Source: Streptomyces fulvorobeus (GTDB taxonomy: Bacteria; Actinomycetota; Actinomycetes; Streptomycetales; Streptomycetaceae). From it: a stretch of DNA of 64,000 nucleotides. The DNA is taken from the NCBI RefSeq assembly GCF_013167895.1, contig NZ_BLWC01000001.1, positions 4,278,001 through 4,342,000 of the forward strand. Direction: 5' to 3'. Both the position numbers and the translations under genes were made by a program. How positions within the stretch are numbered: position 1 is the stretch's first letter; every line of letters starts with the position of its first letter. Below, in pieces: positions 1 to 7,807 of this stretch. The notes beneath the pieces are model-generated. The model did no database searches, was not told the origin of the DNA, and worked only from the letters and a program-made list of their open reading frames with translations.

Positions 1-109
1 CGCAGAACGCGATCGTGGGCCAGAGCCGGGTGAATCCGTGCGAGAGCTTCAGACACACCGCGAAGCCGGTCTCCAGGATTCCTGCGACCACGACCAGCAG
101 CCACGCCAT
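1..109 (-). CDS. SMR-family exporter, Gdx/SugE-like (N-terminal fragment, runs off window)
   Basis: Only the first 36 residues are present; the rest lies left of the window. The peptide opens MAWLLVVVAGILE and continues as a hydrophobic first helix with Glu at position 13, the position of the proton/substrate-coupling glutamate of small multidrug resistance proteins. The following KLSHGFTRLWPT segment resembles the SugE/Gdx branch (guanidinium exporters) more than EmrE. A GGGAGG ribosome site lies about 10 bases before the ATG. SMR proteins are about 105-110 residue, four-helix inner-membrane dimers. Subfamily assignment from a fragment is tentative; membership of the SMR family is fairly secure. 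Confidence 0.72.
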   Translation of the reverse strand, partial: MAWLLVVVAGILETGFAVCLKLSHGFTRLWPTIAFC

Positions 110-212
110 CGCCGGTTCCTCCCACGTAGTGACCGCTCCGCTCCGCTCGGGTGCGATTATGCCCTTGCCAGGCGTGGGAGCCGGCGAACGTGCGCGCGTC
201 GCGCCGATCCGG
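110..212 (-). promoter_or_regulatory. Leader of the SMR gene with a hairpin covering the ribosome site
   Basis: An exact 8-base inverted repeat, CTCCCACG/CGTGGGAG (173-180 and 119-126), encloses 46 bases. Its 3' arm includes the GGGAG of the ribosome site. If the whole leader is transcribed, translation start could be occluded. A possible -10 (CATAAT) lies inside the loop, in which case the 5' arm would not be transcribed. No guanidine riboswitch consensus was recognised. Confidence 0.3.
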
Positions 213-1229
213 TCAGTCGCCCTCGCGCCGCTCCCGGGTGGCGAGCAGCCGCCGCAGCGAGTCGAGCCGGGCGGGGTCGGCGTGACCCTCGGCCACCCAG
301 GCTTCCAGCGCGCACTCCGGTTCCGCCGCGTCGTGGGTGCAGCCGCGCGGGCACTTCTCGGCGCCCGGCTGGAGGTCGGGGAAGGCCAGGATGACCCGGG
401 ACGGGTCGACGTGGTGCAGTCCGAAGGAGCGCACTCCCGGAGTGTCGACCACCCAGCCGCGCCCGTCCGGGAGCGGGAGCGCGAGCGCCGATGTGGTGGT
501 GTGCCGGCCGCGTCCCGTGACGGCGTTGACCACCCCGGTCGTACGCCGCCTGTCCTTGGGTACCAGGGCGTTGACCAGAGTCGTCTTGCCCACCCCCGAG
601 TGTCCGACGAAGGCGGTGATCCGGTCGTTCAGCTGTTCGCGCACCCGGTCGGCGGCGTCGCCGTTCCCCAGCTCCTCGCGGTTGGTCACGATGTACGGGA
701 CACCCAGCGGCGTGTACGCGGCCAGCAGCGCGTCCGGCGGGGCCAGGTCGGACTTGGTGAGCACCAGCAGCGGGGTGAGCCCGCCGTCGTAGGCCGCCAC
801 GAGACAGCGGTCGATCATGCGCGGGCGCGGTTCCGGATCGGCGAGGGCGGTGACGATCGCGAGCTGGTCCGCGTTGGCGACGACCACGCGCTCGTAGGGA
901 TCGTCGTCGTCGGCCGTGCGCCGCAGGACCGAGCGGCGTGAGCCGATACGGACGATACGGGCGAGGGTGTCCTTGTCGCCTGAGAGGTCCCCGACGATGG
1001 AGACGGTGTCGCCCACCACCGCCGCCTTGCGGCCCAGCTCCCTGGCCTTCATCGCCAGCACCGTACGACCGTCCACCAGGCAGGTGAGCCTGCCCCGGTC
1101 GACGGTCAGGACCATGCCGTCCTGGGCCTCCTCGTGCTTGGGCCGGGTGTGGGTACGCGGCCGGTTGCCCTTGGGGTTCGGGCGGAAGCGGATGTCGTCC
1201 TCGTCGGGGTTCTTGTCGTAGCGGCGCAT
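213..1229 (-). CDS. rsgA: Ribosome small subunit-dependent GTPase RsgA (YjeQ)
   Basis: A 338-residue circularly permuted GTPase that acts in late 30S subunit maturation. An N-terminal OB-fold region (about 38-100) precedes the GTPase domain. The G motifs occur in permuted order: TKSD (G4, about 158-161), the P-loop GHSGVGKTT (about 209-217), a GRGRHTTT switch segment (about 239-246) and DTPG (about 262-265). A C-terminal zinc knuckle, CPRGCTH followed by EPEC (about 293-306), is typical of the family. Length is normal. The ATG lies three bases after the aroA stop, so the two genes form an operon, a pairing also known in mycobacteria. Confidence 0.96.
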   Translation of the reverse strand: MRRYDKNPDEDDIRFRPNPKGNRPRTHTRPKHEEAQDGMVLTVDRGRLTCLVDGRTVLAMKARELGRKAAVVGDTVSIVGDLSGDKDTLARIVRIGSRRSVLRRTADDDDPYERVVVANADQLAIVTALADPEPRPRMIDRCLVAAYDGGLTPLLVLTKSDLAPPDALLAAYTPLGVPYIVTNREELGNGDAADRVREQLNDRITAFVGHSGVGKTTLVNALVPKDRRRTTGVVNAVTGRGRHTTTSALALPLPDGRGWVVDTPGVRSFGLHHVDPSRVILAFPDLQPGAEKCPRGCTHDAAEPECALEAWVAEGHADPARLDSLRRLLATRERREGD

Positions 1230-1232
1230 GTC

Positions 1233-2567
1233 TCAGGCCCCGGCCGCCGCGGTGGACCCGAGCATCGCGGTCCACATCTCGGGGAAGTCCGGGAGCGTCT
1301 TGGCCGTGGTGCCCACGTTCTCGATCTCCACCCCCGGCACGGCGAGGCCGATGATCGAGCCGGCCGTGGCCATCCGGTGGTCGTCGTACGTGTGGAAGAC
1401 GCCGCCGTGCAGCGGGCGCGGCCGGATGTGCAGGCCGTCCGCGGTCTCGGTGACATCGCCGCCGAGCTCGTTGATCTCCTTGGTGAGCGCCGCCAGCCGG
1501 TCCGTCTCGTGGAGCCGCAGGTGCGCCACCCCGCGCAGGGTGGAGGGGGAGTCGGCGAGGGCGGCGACGGCGGCGATGCCCGGAGTCAGCTCGCCGACCT
1601 CGCTCAGGTCCACGTCGAGGCCGTGGACGCGGCCGGAGCCGGTGAAGGTGAGCCCGCGTTCGGTCAGCTCGCAGCTGCCGCCCATCGCGGTGAAGATCTC
1701 GCGCAGGGCGTCACCCGGCTGGGTGGTCCGCAGCGGCCAGTCGGGGACGATGACCCGGCCGCCGGTGATCAGTGCGGCCGCCAGGAACGGCTGCGCGTTG
1801 GAGAGGTCGGGTTCGACGGTCAGGTCCCGGCCGAGCAGCGCCGAGGGGGAGACCCGCCACACGTTCGGCTCGCCGCCCGTCTCCGGCTCGTCCACCTGCG
1901 CTCCCACGGCCCGCAGCATGTCCACGGTCATCCGGATGTGCGGCATGGAGGGGAGCTTGGAGCCCGTGTGGCGTACCTCGACGCCCTGGTTGAAGCGGGG
2001 GGCCGACAGCAGCAGCGCCGAGACGAACTGGGACGAGGAGGACGCGTCGATCTCCACCGGGCCGCCGTCCAGCGCGCCGGCGCCGTGGACGGTCAGCGGC
2101 AGCGCGCCACGCGCCTCGTCGTCGATCCTGGCGCCCAGGGTGCGCAGTGCGTCGATCACGCCGTTCAGGGGGCGCTCGTAGGAGCGGGCGTCGCCGTCGA
2201 AGCGGACGGGGCCGTCGGCGAGGGTCGCGACGGGCGGGAGGAAGCGCATGACCGTTCCGGCGTTGCCGACGTCGACCGCGGCGGGTCCGTGCAGGCCGGC
2301 CGGGATGACCCGCCATGCCTCTCCGGAGCCGTCGGGGCCGATGCCCTCCTCGATGCCCACGCCCATCGTGCGCAGCGCCTGCGCCATCAGCAGGGTGTCG
2401 CGGGAGCGCAGCGGGCGGCGCAGCCAGCCGGGCTCGGAGGAGAGGGCGGCCAGGACGAGGGCCCGGTTGGTGACCGATTTCGATCCGGGCACGGTGACGG
2501 TCGCGTCGACGGCTCCGCTCGCGTGAGGGGCGGGCCAGAGGGCGGGGTGCACGGAACTTTCGGTCAT
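1233..2567 (-). CDS. aroA: 3-phosphoshikimate 1-carboxyvinyltransferase (EPSP synthase)
   Basis: A 444-residue enzyme that joins phosphoenolpyruvate and shikimate-3-phosphate in the sixth step of the shikimate pathway to aromatic amino acids. Visible family motifs are VPGSKSVTNRAL near the N-terminus (substrate-binding lysine), GNAGTVMRFLPP (PEP loop) and the C-terminal HETDRLAAL. The chosen ATG gives MTESSVHPAL. A start nine codons upstream is possible but would lie in the leader. It is the first gene of an aroA-rsgA operon with a three-base gap. Length and motifs are complete. Confidence 0.96.
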   Translation of the reverse strand: MTESSVHPALWPAPHASGAVDATVTVPGSKSVTNRALVLAALSSEPGWLRRPLRSRDTLLMAQALRTMGVGIEEGIGPDGSGEAWRVIPAGLHGPAAVDVGNAGTVMRFLPPVATLADGPVRFDGDARSYERPLNGVIDALRTLGARIDDEARGALPLTVHGAGALDGGPVEIDASSSSQFVSALLLSAPRFNQGVEVRHTGSKLPSMPHIRMTVDMLRAVGAQVDEPETGGEPNVWRVSPSALLGRDLTVEPDLSNAQPFLAAALITGGRVIVPDWPLRTTQPGDALREIFTAMGGSCELTERGLTFTGSGRVHGLDVDLSEVGELTPGIAAVAALADSPSTLRGVAHLRLHETDRLAALTKEINELGGDVTETADGLHIRPRPLHGGVFHTYDDHRMATAGSIIGLAVPGVEIENVGTTAKTLPDFPEMWTAMLGSTAAAGA

Positions 2568-2670
2568 GGCCCTTACTTTAGTGGCTCCCCGCAAACCCGG
2601 ATCTTGATCAAACAGGCGGAAACCCGGGCGTAACGTAAGGGTGATAGAGGTCGTGCGGCACAGTCGGCGG

Positions 2671-3384
2671 TCACAGACCGAGCAGCCAGCGCCCGCCGCC
2701 GGTCAGCGAGCAGACGGACACCGCGTGGAAGAGGAAGAGCCAGAGCGCGGCCGGGGCGTCCGTCAGCCGTGCCAGCTGGTCCGCGTCGGAATCCGGCGCT
2801 CCGCCGTGCCGCCGTTTGGACTGCAGCTCGAACGCCGGACGGACGCCCCCCAGCAGCAGGAACCAGACGGCGGTGTACGCGAAGAGTGACTGCCAGGCGG
2901 GCGAGGCCAGCCAGGACACCAGCAGGAAGGTCGCCCCCGTGAGGATGACCGTCAGGGCCCCGTACACGTTGCGGATCATCACCAGCATGACCGCGAGCAG
3001 TGCCGTGGCCAGCCACAGCAGCAGGGTGATCCGGCCGTTGACCAGCAGCCACGCCCCGCCGAGGCCGAGGAGCGGCGGGGCGGTGTAGCCGGCGACGGCC
3101 GTGAGGATCATGCCGATGCCGGTCGGTCTGCCGCGGCTCACGGTCAGGCCGCTGGTGTCGGAGTGCAGCCGGATACCGGCGAGCTGCCGCCCGGTGAGCA
3201 GGGCGACCAGCCCGTGGCCGCCCTCGTGCGCGATGGTGATGGCGTTCCGCGAGAGCCGCCACAGGACGTTCGGTACGACGGCGACGAGCGCGACCGTGGC
3301 GGTCACGACGACCAGCCACTGCTCGGGCAGCGGCTGGGTGCCGAAGACGCGGTTCCACAGATCGCCCAGATCGGTGCTGTCCAT
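2671..3384 (-). CDS. M50-type membrane metalloprotease family protein
   Basis: A 237-residue polytopic membrane protein, mostly hydrophobic, with about six predicted helices. An early HEGGH segment (about residues 53-57) matches the HExxH-like zinc motif of intramembrane M50 peptidases of the M50B-like group, common in actinobacteria. I chose the ATG giving MDSTDLGDLW; a start 17 codons upstream would overlap the promoter of the divergent SRAP gene. Glutamate is present at the second motif position, so catalytic activity is possible, but no substrate is known. The C-terminus is hydrophilic then hydrophobic (LFLFHAVS). Confidence 0.8.
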   Translation of the reverse strand: MDSTDLGDLWNRVFGTQPLPEQWLVVVTATVALVAVVPNVLWRLSRNAITIAHEGGHGLVALLTGRQLAGIRLHSDTSGLTVSRGRPTGIGMILTAVAGYTAPPLLGLGGAWLLVNGRITLLLWLATALLAVMLVMIRNVYGALTVILTGATFLLVSWLASPAWQSLFAYTAVWFLLLGGVRPAFELQSKRRHGGAPDSDADQLARLTDAPAALWLFLFHAVSVCSLTGGGRWLLGL

Positions 3385-3437
3385 AGGCCGGGCGGCTCCT
3401 TGCGTTCGTGACGGGAGGTCGTGGCAGTCTGGCACCT

Positions 3438-4253
3438 ATGTGCGGAAGGTATGCGGCGAGCCGGCGGCCCGAGGATCTGACCGGGCTCTTCGGAATCGAG
3501 AAGTGGGAACCGGCCGAGGCCCTGGAGCCCGACTGGAACGTGGCGCCGACCAAGGAGGTCTACGCCGTACTGGAACGTCCTGTGAAGGACGCGGATGATC
3601 AACGTCCGGTTCGCCAGCTCCGTGCGCTGAGGTGGGGACTCGTGCCCTCCTGGGCGAAGTCGCCGGAGGGCGCCGCCCGCCTGATCAACGCCCGCGCCGA
3701 GACGGTGCACGAGAAGCCCTCCTTCCGCCGTCCCTTCACCTCGCGCCGGTGCATCCTGCCCGCCGACGGCTACTACGAGTGGGTCACGGGCGCCGAGGAG
3801 CGCCAACTGGAGGAGAAGGGCGCGCGGAAACGGCCCCGCAAGCAGCCCTACTTCGTGACGCCCGCCGACGGATCGGTCTTCGCGATGGCCGGACTGTACG
3901 AGTTCTGGCGCGACCGGACCCTGCCCGACGACCACCCCCGGGCGTGGTGGGCGACGTGTTCCGTGATCACGACCGAGGCGGAGACCTCCCCGCTCGCGGT
4001 CGCCCCGGCCGAGGGCCCCTCCGCGCTCGCCGACATCCACCCCCGGATGCCGCTGATGCTCACGCCTGACCGCTGGGACGCCTGGCTCGATCCCTCACGC
4101 ACCGAGGCCGAGGAGCTGAAGGCGCTGCTCACCCCACCGCCGGGCGGCCTGATGCGGGCCTATCCGGTGGCCACCGAGGTCAGCAACGTCCGCAACAACG
4201 GGCCGCATCTGCTGGCGGAACTGGCGGCCCCGGAGGTGGCGACGCTGTTCTGA
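3438..4253 (+). CDS. SRAP/HMCES-family protein (YedK-like abasic-site DNA-protein crosslinker)
   Basis: A 271-residue protein starting MCGRY. After Met removal, Cys2 forms the thiazolidine crosslink to abasic sites in single-stranded DNA, as in E. coli YedK and human HMCES. Other SRAP landmarks are WNVAPT (about 33-38), WGLVPSWAK, INARAET, RRCILPADGYYEW and the C-terminal HPRMPLML. The ATG lies seven bases after a plausible -10 (CAGTCT), so translation may be leaderless; no Shine-Dalgarno is visible. No LexA box was seen. The start is fixed by the need for Cys at position 2. Confidence 0.93.
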   Translation: MCGRYAASRRPEDLTGLFGIEKWEPAEALEPDWNVAPTKEVYAVLERPVKDADDQRPVRQLRALRWGLVPSWAKSPEGAARLINARAETVHEKPSFRRPFTSRRCILPADGYYEWVTGAEERQLEEKGARKRPRKQPYFVTPADGSVFAMAGLYEFWRDRTLPDDHPRAWWATCSVITTEAETSPLAVAPAEGPSALADIHPRMPLMLTPDRWDAWLDPSRTEAEELKALLTPPPGGLMRAYPVATEVSNVRNNGPHLLAELAAPEVATLF

Positions 4254-4270
4254 GCGCCCGGCTTGATTGG

Positions 4271-4921
4271 ATGGCCCCTGTGAGTAGCGCGGAGAGAGTG
4301 CACACGGTCGACACGGACGCCGGGCCCGCCCGGATCACCTGGACGCTCCCGCCGGAGCCCCGCCTGGTGCTCGCACTGGGCCACGGCGCGGGAGGCGGCA
4401 TCGAGGCCCGGGACCTGAAGGCCCTCGCCGCCGCGCTGCCCCGTGCCGGGGTGGGCGTCGCCCTGGTGGAGCAGCCCTGGCGGGTGGCCGGCAAGAAGCT
4501 CGCACCTGCCCCGAAGACTCTGGACACCGCATGGCGGGGGCTGTGGCCCGCGCTGACCGCACCGGGGCTGCCGGTCGTCGCCGGCGGGCGCAGCGCGGGC
4601 GCCAGGGTCGCCTGTCGTACGGCGTCCGGGCTCGGTGCCCGTGCCGTCCTCGCGCTCAGCTTCCCCCTGCACCCGCCGGGCAGGCCGGAGAAGTCGCGGG
4701 CGGACGAGCTGCTCGGCGCGGGCGTGCCCACCCTCGTCGTGCAGGGCGGCAACGACCCGTTCGGGCGGCCCGGGGAGTTCCCGCCCGGGGAGTACGAGCT
4801 CGCCGAGGTGGAGTACGGGGACCACGGCTTCGCCGTACCGAAGCGCTCGGGCCTGAGCGAGGCTCAGGTGATGTCCCTCGTCACCGGTGCGGCGGGCCGG
4901 TGGCTGGCCTCCCTGGTGTGA
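4271..4921 (+). CDS. Alpha/beta-hydrolase fold protein, KANL3/Tex30-like
   Basis: A 216-residue cytoplasmic protein. The order LALGHGAGG (oxyanion strand-loop), GGRSAGARVA (nucleophile elbow G-x-S-x-G), LVVQGGNDPFG (acid region) and GDHGF (histidine) matches a compact alpha/beta-hydrolase of the KANL3/Tex30 or dienelactone-hydrolase-like type. The putative triad is Ser in GRSAG, Asp in NDPFG and His in GDHGF. It follows the SRAP gene by 17 bases and may be co-transcribed. A GTG start three codons in is an alternative. No substrate can be inferred. Confidence 0.75.
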   Translation: MAPVSSAERVHTVDTDAGPARITWTLPPEPRLVLALGHGAGGGIEARDLKALAAALPRAGVGVALVEQPWRVAGKKLAPAPKTLDTAWRGLWPALTAPGLPVVAGGRSAGARVACRTASGLGARAVLALSFPLHPPGRPEKSRADELLGAGVPTLVVQGGNDPFGRPGEFPPGEYELAEVEYGDHGFAVPKRSGLSEAQVMSLVTGAAGRWLASLV

Positions 4922-4931
4922 GCGGCGCCCC

Positions 4932-4958
4932 GGGAATGATGCGCCGGGGGCCGCTGTT
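4932..4958 (+). promoter_or_regulatory. Sigma-R-dependent promoter (sigRp2 type)
   Basis: GGGAAT at 4932-4937 and GTT at 4956-4958 are separated by exactly 18 bases. This is the canonical sigma-R promoter GGGAAT-N18-GTT. It reads towards sigR, as expected for the known autoregulatory sigRp2 of Streptomyces. Transcription would start a few bases downstream and include the upstream ATG at 5009. Confidence 0.9.
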
Positions 4959-5194
4959 GTTCGGGACGTCGGTACACCAACGTCGTTTGTGGAGAGGGAG
5001 TCCGTCGCATGGGTTCGACCATCTGCCCGCGCCGCTCGAACACCGCTGATCTGGAGTGGACGGTGCTGCATGCGGCCAAGACCGCTCCCGAGCGGGCACT
5101 GAGCGGATCGGACCGACAGCCCGCCTCGAAGCAAGGTCGACTATTCTCCGATTCGAGCGGGTCCGGTTTCGGCTCCGCCACATCGTTGGAGGAG

Positions 5195-5851
5195 GTGGGT
5201 CCGGTCACTGGGACCGACACAGGGACCGACGACGGCCGCGCGGAGGAGACGACCGCCGAGCGCAACGCGCGTTTCGAGCGGGACGCTCTCGGTTTCCTCG
5301 ACCAGATGTACTCGGCCGCGCTGCGCATGACGCGCAACCCCGCCGATGCCGAGGACCTGGTCCAGGAGACGTACGCCAAGGCGTACGGCTCCTTCCACCA
5401 GTTCCGTGAGGGGACGAACCTCAAGGCGTGGATGTACCGCATCCTCACCAACACGTTCATCAACTCGTACCGCAAGAAGCAGCGCGAGCCCCAGCGCAGT
5501 GCGGCCGAGGAGATCGAGGACTGGCAGCTGGCGCGCGCCGAGTCGCACATGTCGACGGGTCTGCGCTCCGCCGAGTCCCAGGCTCTGGACCATCTGCCGG
5601 ACTCGGACGTCAAGGCCGCGCTCCAGGCGATCCCCGAGGAGTTCCGTATCGCCGTCTACCTGGCGGACGTCGAGGGCTTTGCGTACAAGGAGATCGCGGA
5701 CATCATGGGGACTCCCATCGGTACGGTGATGTCCCGGCTGCACCGTGGCAGGCGGCAACTGCGCGGCATGCTGGAGGACTACGCCCGTGAGCGCGGGCTC
5801 GTCCCCGCCGGTGCCGGTGAGTCGGACGATCGGAAAGGCTCGGCCTCATGA
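5195..5851 (+). CDS. sigR: ECF RNA polymerase sigma factor SigR (thiol-oxidative stress)
   Basis: A 218-residue ECF sigma factor from the GTG at 5195 (VGPVTGTDTGTDD). Region 2 (FLDQMYSAALRMTRNPADAEDLVQ, quoted here in position only: about residues 33-55) and region 4 (about 150-205, with YKEIADIMGTPIGTVMSRL) are intact. The protein closely resembles S. coelicolor SigR. The frame stays open upstream to an ATG at 5009, giving a 280-residue form; this fits the known unstable sigma-R' isoform made from the sigRp2 transcript. The gene overlaps rsrA by four bases (ATGA). It controls thioredoxin, mycothiol and related thiol-homeostasis genes. Confidence 0.96.
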   Translation: MGPVTGTDTGTDDGRAEETTAERNARFERDALGFLDQMYSAALRMTRNPADAEDLVQETYAKAYGSFHQFREGTNLKAWMYRILTNTFINSYRKKQREPQRSAAEEIEDWQLARAESHMSTGLRSAESQALDHLPDSDVKAALQAIPEEFRIAVYLADVEGFAYKEIADIMGTPIGTVMSRLHRGRRQLRGMLEDYARERGLVPAGAGESDDRKGSAS

Positions 5852-6168
5852 GCTGCGGAGAGCCGCACGAGACTGATTGCTCGGAGGTACTCGACCATCT
5901 CTACGAGTTCCTCGACCGTGAGATGCCCGAGGGCGACTGCACGAAGTTCGAGGTGCACTTCGAGGAGTGCACCCCGTGCCTGGAGAAGTACGGCCTGGAG
6001 CAGGCCGTGAAGAAGCTGGTGAAGCGCTGCTGCGGTCAGGACGACGTCCCGACCGATCTGCGCTCGAAGGTGATGGGCCGGATCGACCTGATCCGCTCGG
6101 GCCAGGCGGTCCCCGGACAGGACGTGTCGATGGACGCGGCGGGTACGACGGCCCCCGCGGCGGAGTAG
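5848..6168 (+). CDS. rsrA: Redox-sensing zinc anti-sigma factor RsrA
   Basis: A 106-residue ZAS-family anti-sigma factor. Cys3, His7, Cys11, Cys31, His37, Cys41, Cys44, Cys61 and Cys62 are present. The HxxxCxxC core (His37, Cys41, Cys44) plus Cys11 carries the zinc and redox switch known from S. coelicolor RsrA. Under disulfide stress RsrA loses zinc, forms a disulfide and releases SigR. Its start overlaps the sigR stop, so the two proteins are translationally coupled, as expected for a sigma/anti-sigma pair. Length and cysteine spacing are standard. Confidence 0.97.
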   Translation: MSCGEPHETDCSEVLDHLYEFLDREMPEGDCTKFEVHFEECTPCLEKYGLEQAVKKLVKRCCGQDDVPTDLRSKVMGRIDLIRSGQAVPGQDVSMDAAGTTAPAAE

Positions 6169-6342
6169 CCGCGCACCACCGCCGTATCGGAGGGCACGCC
6201 GTCCACGGCGTGCCCTCCGGCGTGCCACCCGAACCTCTGGCGCATCACCCGAATGTGCTAATCGGACTCATCGAGGTCCGGCCGCCCCTCCGACTCGCTA
6301 GCCTGGCGCCTCCATCGACCATGCGGCGGGCGGGCGGTACGG

Positions 6343-7785
6343 GTGAGGAGCACGGCGGGAGCGGCACGCGTCTGCGTCGCGGTGGCGGTGGGGTGCGCGG
6401 TCCTGTGCTCCCTGCCCGCGTGGGCCCCCGGTGCGGACACCCCCTGGGGCACGCTCGGCCTGCTCGCCGTGGTCTACCTGGTCTGTGAACTTCCCGGCCG
6501 CTGCCCCTTCTTCGGCAGTTCCGTGCCGGTCGGCCCCGGCGCGTTCTTTCCGCTGCTGCTCGCCGCCGCTTTCCTGCTCCACCCGGCCGCCGCCGCCCTG
6601 GTCCCCGTAGCGGGCGCGCTCGCCGGCCGGGTTGAGCAGCCGCCCTTCGCGGCCCGCCGCCTCTGGCGGGCCGCACAGCTCTCGCTCACCGTGTGGGCGG
6701 CCTCGTGCGCATACGCGCTGCTCGGCGGGCCCGGGGCGCTCGGCGGTGAGCGGGGTGTGCCGGACTTCCCCTACCTCCTGCTGCCCGCCTGCGCCGCCGC
6801 GCTCGTCTTCTCCCTCGTCCTGACCGCGCTGGACGGCTGCATCCTGGTCGCGGCCGAGCGCCAGTCCGCCCGGCACGCCTGGCGCGGGCTGCTGTCCCGC
6901 TCGCTGGGGCCGCACGTGGTGCACGCGCTCGCGGGGCTGATGACGGCGGTCCTGTGGCGCAGCCCGTACGGGCCGGTCTCGGCGCTCTTCGTGCTGCTGC
7001 CGATGTACATCTCCTGCTGGGTCTTCGCCCAGTACCACCGTGAGCACGCGGCCCACCGGGCGACGATCAGGGCGCTCGTGCAGGCCGTCGACATCAAGGA
7101 CAAGTACACCCGGGGGCACAGCGAGCGGGTCGGCAGGGCGTCCGTCCTGATCGCCCGCGAGCTCGGCATGGAGGAGAGCCGGCTGGAAGCCCTCCGGTTC
7201 GCGGGCATCCTGCACGACGTCGGCAAGCTGGGCGTCCCCACCAGGGTCCTGCGCAAGGACGGCCCGCTGACCCCGGAGGAGCGCCGGGTCATCGAGCTGC
7301 ATCCGGAGTACGGGCACGAGATCGTCCGGGGCATCGGCTTCCTGGACGAGGCGCGGTCGGCGATCCTGCACCATCACGAACGGCTCGACGGCAGCGGGTA
7401 CCCGTACGGCCTCCGTGGCCCGCAGATCCCCGAGTTCGCCCGGGTCGTCGCCGTCGCCGACGCCTTCGACGCGATGACCTCCACCCGCTCCTACCGGCGG
7501 GGACGGCCCGTCCCGGCCGCCCTGGCCGAGCTCGAACGGTGCGCGGGCAGCCAGTTCGACCCGCAGATGGTGGGGGCGCTGGTGCGGGGGCTGGCGCGGC
7601 ACGGGTGGTCGGGCGCGACGACCGCCGTCACGGCGGACGAGGTGGCGGTGCCGGGGTCGAGGGACGGCGGCGCCGGCGGTGTCCGGCCGCCGTTTCCTGC
7701 CCCGCCGCCGGGCGGGCCCGACGCGGCTGACGGCGGCCCGGACGTGCCCGATGCGGTGCGCAGGTCGGCGGAGCGTCCCGGATGA
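6343..7785 (+). CDS. Membrane-anchored HD-GYP/HD domain phosphohydrolase
   Basis: A 480-residue protein starting at GTG (VRSTAGAARV). About six hydrophobic segments span residues 5-225. A cytoplasmic HD domain follows (about 240-410). It keeps HSERVG, the HDVGKLG metal pair, HPEYGHEI, HHHERLDGSGYP and ADAFDAMTS, so all metal-binding residues of an HD-GYP-like phosphodiesterase are present. Such enzymes often cleave cyclic-di-GMP, but the substrate cannot be assigned from sequence. The C-terminal tail (about 430-480) is Pro/Gly-rich and disordered. The next HD gene begins within about 25 bases, so the two are probably co-expressed. Confidence 0.88.
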   Translation: MRSTAGAARVCVAVAVGCAVLCSLPAWAPGADTPWGTLGLLAVVYLVCELPGRCPFFGSSVPVGPGAFFPLLLAAAFLLHPAAAALVPVAGALAGRVEQPPFAARRLWRAAQLSLTVWAASCAYALLGGPGALGGERGVPDFPYLLLPACAAALVFSLVLTALDGCILVAAERQSARHAWRGLLSRSLGPHVVHALAGLMTAVLWRSPYGPVSALFVLLPMYISCWVFAQYHREHAAHRATIRALVQAVDIKDKYTRGHSERVGRASVLIARELGMEESRLEALRFAGILHDVGKLGVPTRVLRKDGPLTPEERRVIELHPEYGHEIVRGIGFLDEARSAILHHHERLDGSGYPYGLRGPQIPEFARVVAVADAFDAMTSTRSYRRGRPVPAALAELERCAGSQFDPQMVGALVRGLARHGWSGATTAVTADEVAVPGSRDGGAGGVRPPFPAPPPGGPDAADGGPDVPDAVRRSAERPG

Positions 7786-7807
7786 GACGGGGGAGGGGCG
7801 GTGGGGC

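Noticed and set aside
110..212. Guanidine riboswitch upstream of the SMR gene
   Set aside because: I looked for ACGR loops (mini-ykkC), ykkC-I and ykkC-III core sequences and found none that fit. Only the Shine-Dalgarno hairpin is kept.
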